NCBI GenBank assembly: GCA_024196135.1
Contig: JAMQCK010001258.1
Location: 1-10,356 of the forward strand
Source of the DNA: Pleurotus ostreatus/Saccharomyces cerevisiae fusant
Taxonomy: Eukaryota > Opisthokonta
DNA: 10,356 bases
Direction of reading: 5' to 3'
Numbering within the stretch: position 1 is the first letter of the stretch; each line of letters opens with the position of its first letter. Under the pieces are notes generated by a model, which worked only from the letters and a program-made list of their open reading frames with translations, did not search any database and was not told where the DNA came from. Made by a program: the position numbers and the translations under genes. Of the stretch, positions 8,081 to 10,356 are shown in pieces.

Positions 8081-9623
8081 ATGAAGTTCCTCACTGTCTG
8101 TGCTGCCGTGCTCGGCGTCGCGTCCTACGTCACTGCCATGCCTCTCGAGAAGCGTGCCCAGTGCGCTGCGACCCTCAGCACCGCTCACGTACGTCTCCCT
8201 CGCACGACCGTTCCCTTTTGCTTGACTTGACATTTGTGATCAGAGCGTCGCCGACCGCCTCCAGAGCGGATACTGGAATGGCGGAGGCTGGGGTATCTTC
8301 TGGACTGACGCGGTATGCGCAACCTCTTCCCTCGGCGCTCCTATACTAATCATCATGGGATAGAACACCATTGAGGACTTGTACAACCTCATGCTCGCGG
8401 ACGGCACGACCTCCTTCGATGTCATCGATTCGACTACCATCGGTCAGCTTGCACGCCGCCAGGACTACAACGCGTGGGCGTCCGCCATTAACGGAGCCTG
8501 GGATGACGCGCTCTGGGTCACGCTCGCTTTGTGGAAGGTCGGTGACTACAAGGTCACCCACGGCCAGGATTCCGCGCCGTACTACGTGCGTTCTCGAGTG
8601 AACTAATTGCACGGTCTTGCGCTGACGCTCGATATGCATACAGAACAGCGGGAACATGGTCTACGACATGGTTGCTGCCGAATATGACACCGCGACCTGT
8701 GGCGGTGGTGGTGAGTGACCCAGTGATTGATCCCCTTGCTTTGAGGTTGACTTGGATGACCTCGCTAGTTTGGTGGAACTCGGCGCACACGTACAAGAAT
8801 GCCGTTACGAACGAACTCTTCCTCTACACCTCAGCAGCACGCTACAACCGCTGGCACGACCAGGCGCACTTGGACAATGCCAAGAAGGTTGGTCTCGCTT
8901 CATACTTTCGTCAAATGGTTTACTGACTTGTTCCTTAGACGTGGAACTGGCGTACGTCCCTCTGTTGTCCAGTCGCTCTATACTCGCTGACATGTCTTTG
9001 TAGTCAAGAACTCCGGTATGCGCAACGGCGATGGCCTCTGGAATGATGGGTATGTATCGAATCATCCTCACTTAGACGGTCTACTCACATCTCTGCAGCC
9101 TCAACAGCGCCTGCCAGAACAACGGCCAGGAGACCTGGACCTACAACCAGGGCGTCATCGCCTCCGGCCTCGGCGCCCTCTACGTCGCGACCGGCGACGC
9201 CAGCTACCTCACCGAGGCCGAAATCACCCTCGACGCGACCATGGCGCACAAGACCGTGAACGGCATCCTCAAGGAGTCCTGCGACGACGCCGCGAACTCG
9301 AGCTGCAACAACGACCAGGCGATGTTCAAGGGCATCTGGATGAAGCACCTGCAGTTCTACCTCGATGCGGCGCCGGACCATGCGGCGAAGTATAGTGGAT
9401 TTATTGGCGCGCAGGAGAGTGCGGTGGTGCACTATGCGACTGGCTCTGGGTGGACGGTTGGCAATGTGTGGTATGCGCCCAGCCAGGGCGGCTCGCGGTT
9501 TACTGCGCAGACTCAGGTAAGATACGACGTGCGACTTACTGTGATCTGAACTTGAGCTGATGCTGCTCTAAGACCTCTGGGATCGCCGAGCACGTCTCTG
9601 CCGCCAAGTACGGTCCTTGCTAA
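8081..9623 (+). CDS. Secreted glycoside hydrolase family 76 protein (alpha-1,6-mannanase family), 9 exons
   Basis: GH76 enzymes cleave or transfer alpha-1,6-mannan chains and act outside the cell on mannan or cell-wall glycoproteins. Exons are 8081-8188, 8244-8312, 8364-8585, 8644-8710, 8769-8887, 8939-8951 (13 nt), 9004-9049, 9099-9516 and 9573-9623, giving 370 residues. Residues 1-19 form a signal peptide (MKFLTVCAAVLGVASYVTA), and LEKR (22-25) is a Kex2-like processing site. Family motifs follow: SGYWNGGGWGIFWTDA, AWDDALWVTLALWKVGDY with the catalytic pair Asp106-Asp107, CGGGVWW, YKNAVTNELFLYTSA, SGMRNGDGLWNDGL, and ETWTYNQGVIASGLGALY. The protein ends at AAKYGPC with no hydrophobic GPI-anchor tail, unlike yeast Dcw1/Dfg5, so it is probably released as a soluble enzyme. 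Exact substrate is not shown. A probable paralogue begins about 600 nt downstream. Confidence 0.95.
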
Positions 9624-10224
9624 ACTGCAATCGGGAAACGAACGCGAAGGGCGATTGGGTTGATTTATGGGCTTATTTATATTTATTCTTGGGGTAAACC
9701 TTCGTCGTTCGTTCACACTTACTGTATAGTCACAATAACAACTGCTAATGAAGTCTGAATGCTCTCTTTCCATGTCGCTTTTTGACTAGCACATTCTACT
9801 GTACGGCGAAGGCAGGGTTCGAACCGTCGAACGTCGAGTGGGATGTCGGACCGAGCGCCCCGATGGCATGCCTCGTGCTTCGTCGAGGAAACCACTTTGT
9901 CCTGTCCCTCCACTAACTTAATTGGAGACCCCTTTGCATGCTCGCGCATCTGTGTGAATTGGCAAGTACTTTGGCCGGCATACCTTGGCATGCATCTTAC
10001 AGGTATCTTGGTCGCACATTCATATCCCCGAGCCTCGATAGTCGAACACGCGACGCCGTACGCGGGAATGGATGCAACTCACCGCGGCCTGCGCCGCATC
10101 AGCCGCACTTGGGTCAGGAAGGACTCGGAAGAGAGGCCCTTATATAAGGGCAATAATGGAAGCGCAAGACTGCCCGCCCCCCCTCTCGGAAGTAGCTTCA
10201 CTCGATGATTAGTGATCACTGGCA
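9624..10224. other. Intergenic region between the two GH76 genes
   Basis: The AT-rich start (to about 9720) is the likely 3' UTR and polyadenylation region of the first GH76 gene. The rest has no supported gene. A minus-strand GGTTCGAACCC at 9825-9815 resembles a tRNA B box, but no cloverleaf forms around it. A short open frame at 10072-10212 is discussed as a possible alternative start of the next gene. Confidence 0.5.
10141..10148 (+). promoter_or_regulatory. TATA box of the second GH76-like gene
   Basis: TATATAAG lies 84 nt before the ATG at 10225, close to the 76-nt spacing seen in the upstream paralogue. Confidence 0.55.
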
Positions 10225-10356
10225 ATGTCCGAGTCTGCACAGCTTCTCCCTTTGAATTCGCGTCCCTGCGACAAGCGCGACCAGTGCGCCGCGATACTGG
10301 AAACGGCTGCGGTACGTGTTCAGAGTCATGGAGCTCGACCTCTTGCTGATACCTCG
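10225..10356 (+). CDS. Partial gene: first exon of a probable GH76 paralogue, running off the right edge
   Basis: Exon 10225-10311 encodes 29 residues and ends on a codon boundary at a GTACGT donor; an intron then runs to the window edge. Residues 16-29, DKRDQCAAILETAA, align without gaps to EKRAQCAATLSTAH of the upstream GH76 protein, with 9 of 14 identical. Both exons end at the same position, in the same phase, with the same GTACGT donor. This supports a tandem duplicate. The N-terminus before the KR pair (MSESAQLLPLNSRPC) is short and polar, with no hydrophobic core, so this start gives no secretion signal. Either the copy has lost its signal, the true start lies in an upstream exon, or the start is misassigned. 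The catalytic region lies outside the window, so family membership rests on this exon alone. Confidence 0.6.
   Translation, partial: MSESAQLLPLNSRPCDKRDQCAAILETAAVRVQSHGARPLADTS

Noticed and set aside
7645..8094. Minus-strand open frame of 149 codons upstream of GH76
   Set aside because: It begins inside the GH76 signal-peptide exon on the opposite strand and covers its TATA box. The Arg/Ser-rich content looks like a shadow of GC-rich DNA.
9085..9432. Minus-strand open frame opposite GH76 exon 8
   Set aside because: It is a Val/Ala/Gly-rich shadow of a conserved GH76 exon on the plus strand.
9815..9825. Perfect tRNA B-box-like string GGTTCGAACCC on the minus strand
   Set aside because: The flanks do not form a T stem or acceptor stem, and no A box was found upstream at the expected distance, so it is not called a tRNA or tRNA-derived element.
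1..10356. A biosynthetic or defence gene cluster
   Set aside because: Apart from the probable GH76 pair, the genes are functionally unrelated, lie on both strands and show no shared promoter motif that I could see.

Overview
The window looks like genomic DNA of an agaricomycete (basidiomycete) fungus. All recognisable genes are split by many short introns, mostly 48-60 nt, with GT(R)NGT donors, CTRAY-like branch sites and YAG acceptors. Gene spacing is compact. The best-marked protein, a seven-helix protein ending in a DUF6534-type domain, belongs to a family expanded in mushroom-forming fungi. None of this was tested by database search. Exon models were assembled by hand from reading frame, splice signals and recalled family motifs.

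Layout, left to right. (1) 29-1264, plus: a complete seven-exon purine phosphoribosyltransferase of the yeast Xpt1/Hpt1 type, including a 7-nt microexon. (2) 1732-1824, minus: an intron-containing tRNA-Ala(AGC). (3) 1942-2405, minus: a 67-residue TUDOR-like protein of the 'hypervirulence-associated' (HVA1) family, probably with an intron directly after the ATG. (4) 3110-4912, minus: a 15-exon DUF6534 seven-helix membrane protein with several microexons and one GC-AG intron. (5) 5137-5535, plus: a possible small gene of unknown function, divergent from gene 4. (6) 6214-7177, plus: a four-exon short-chain dehydrogenase/reductase behind a TATA box. (7) 8081-9623, plus: a nine-exon secreted glycoside hydrolase family 76 protein (alpha-1,6-mannanase fold) with signal peptide and Kex2-like site. 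(8) 10225 to the right edge, plus: the first exon of what appears to be a second, tandem copy of gene 7.

The genes do not form an evident pathway. Purine salvage, translation, an orphan membrane protein, an oxidoreductase and cell-wall mannan processing sit side by side, as is usual in fungal chromosomes. The only functional grouping is the probable GH76 tandem pair at the right end. No mobile element, CRISPR array, biosynthetic cluster or evident new system was found. The most noteworthy features are structural: the microexons, the GC-AG intron, the start-codon intron, and the GH76 copy whose obvious start lacks a secretion signal.
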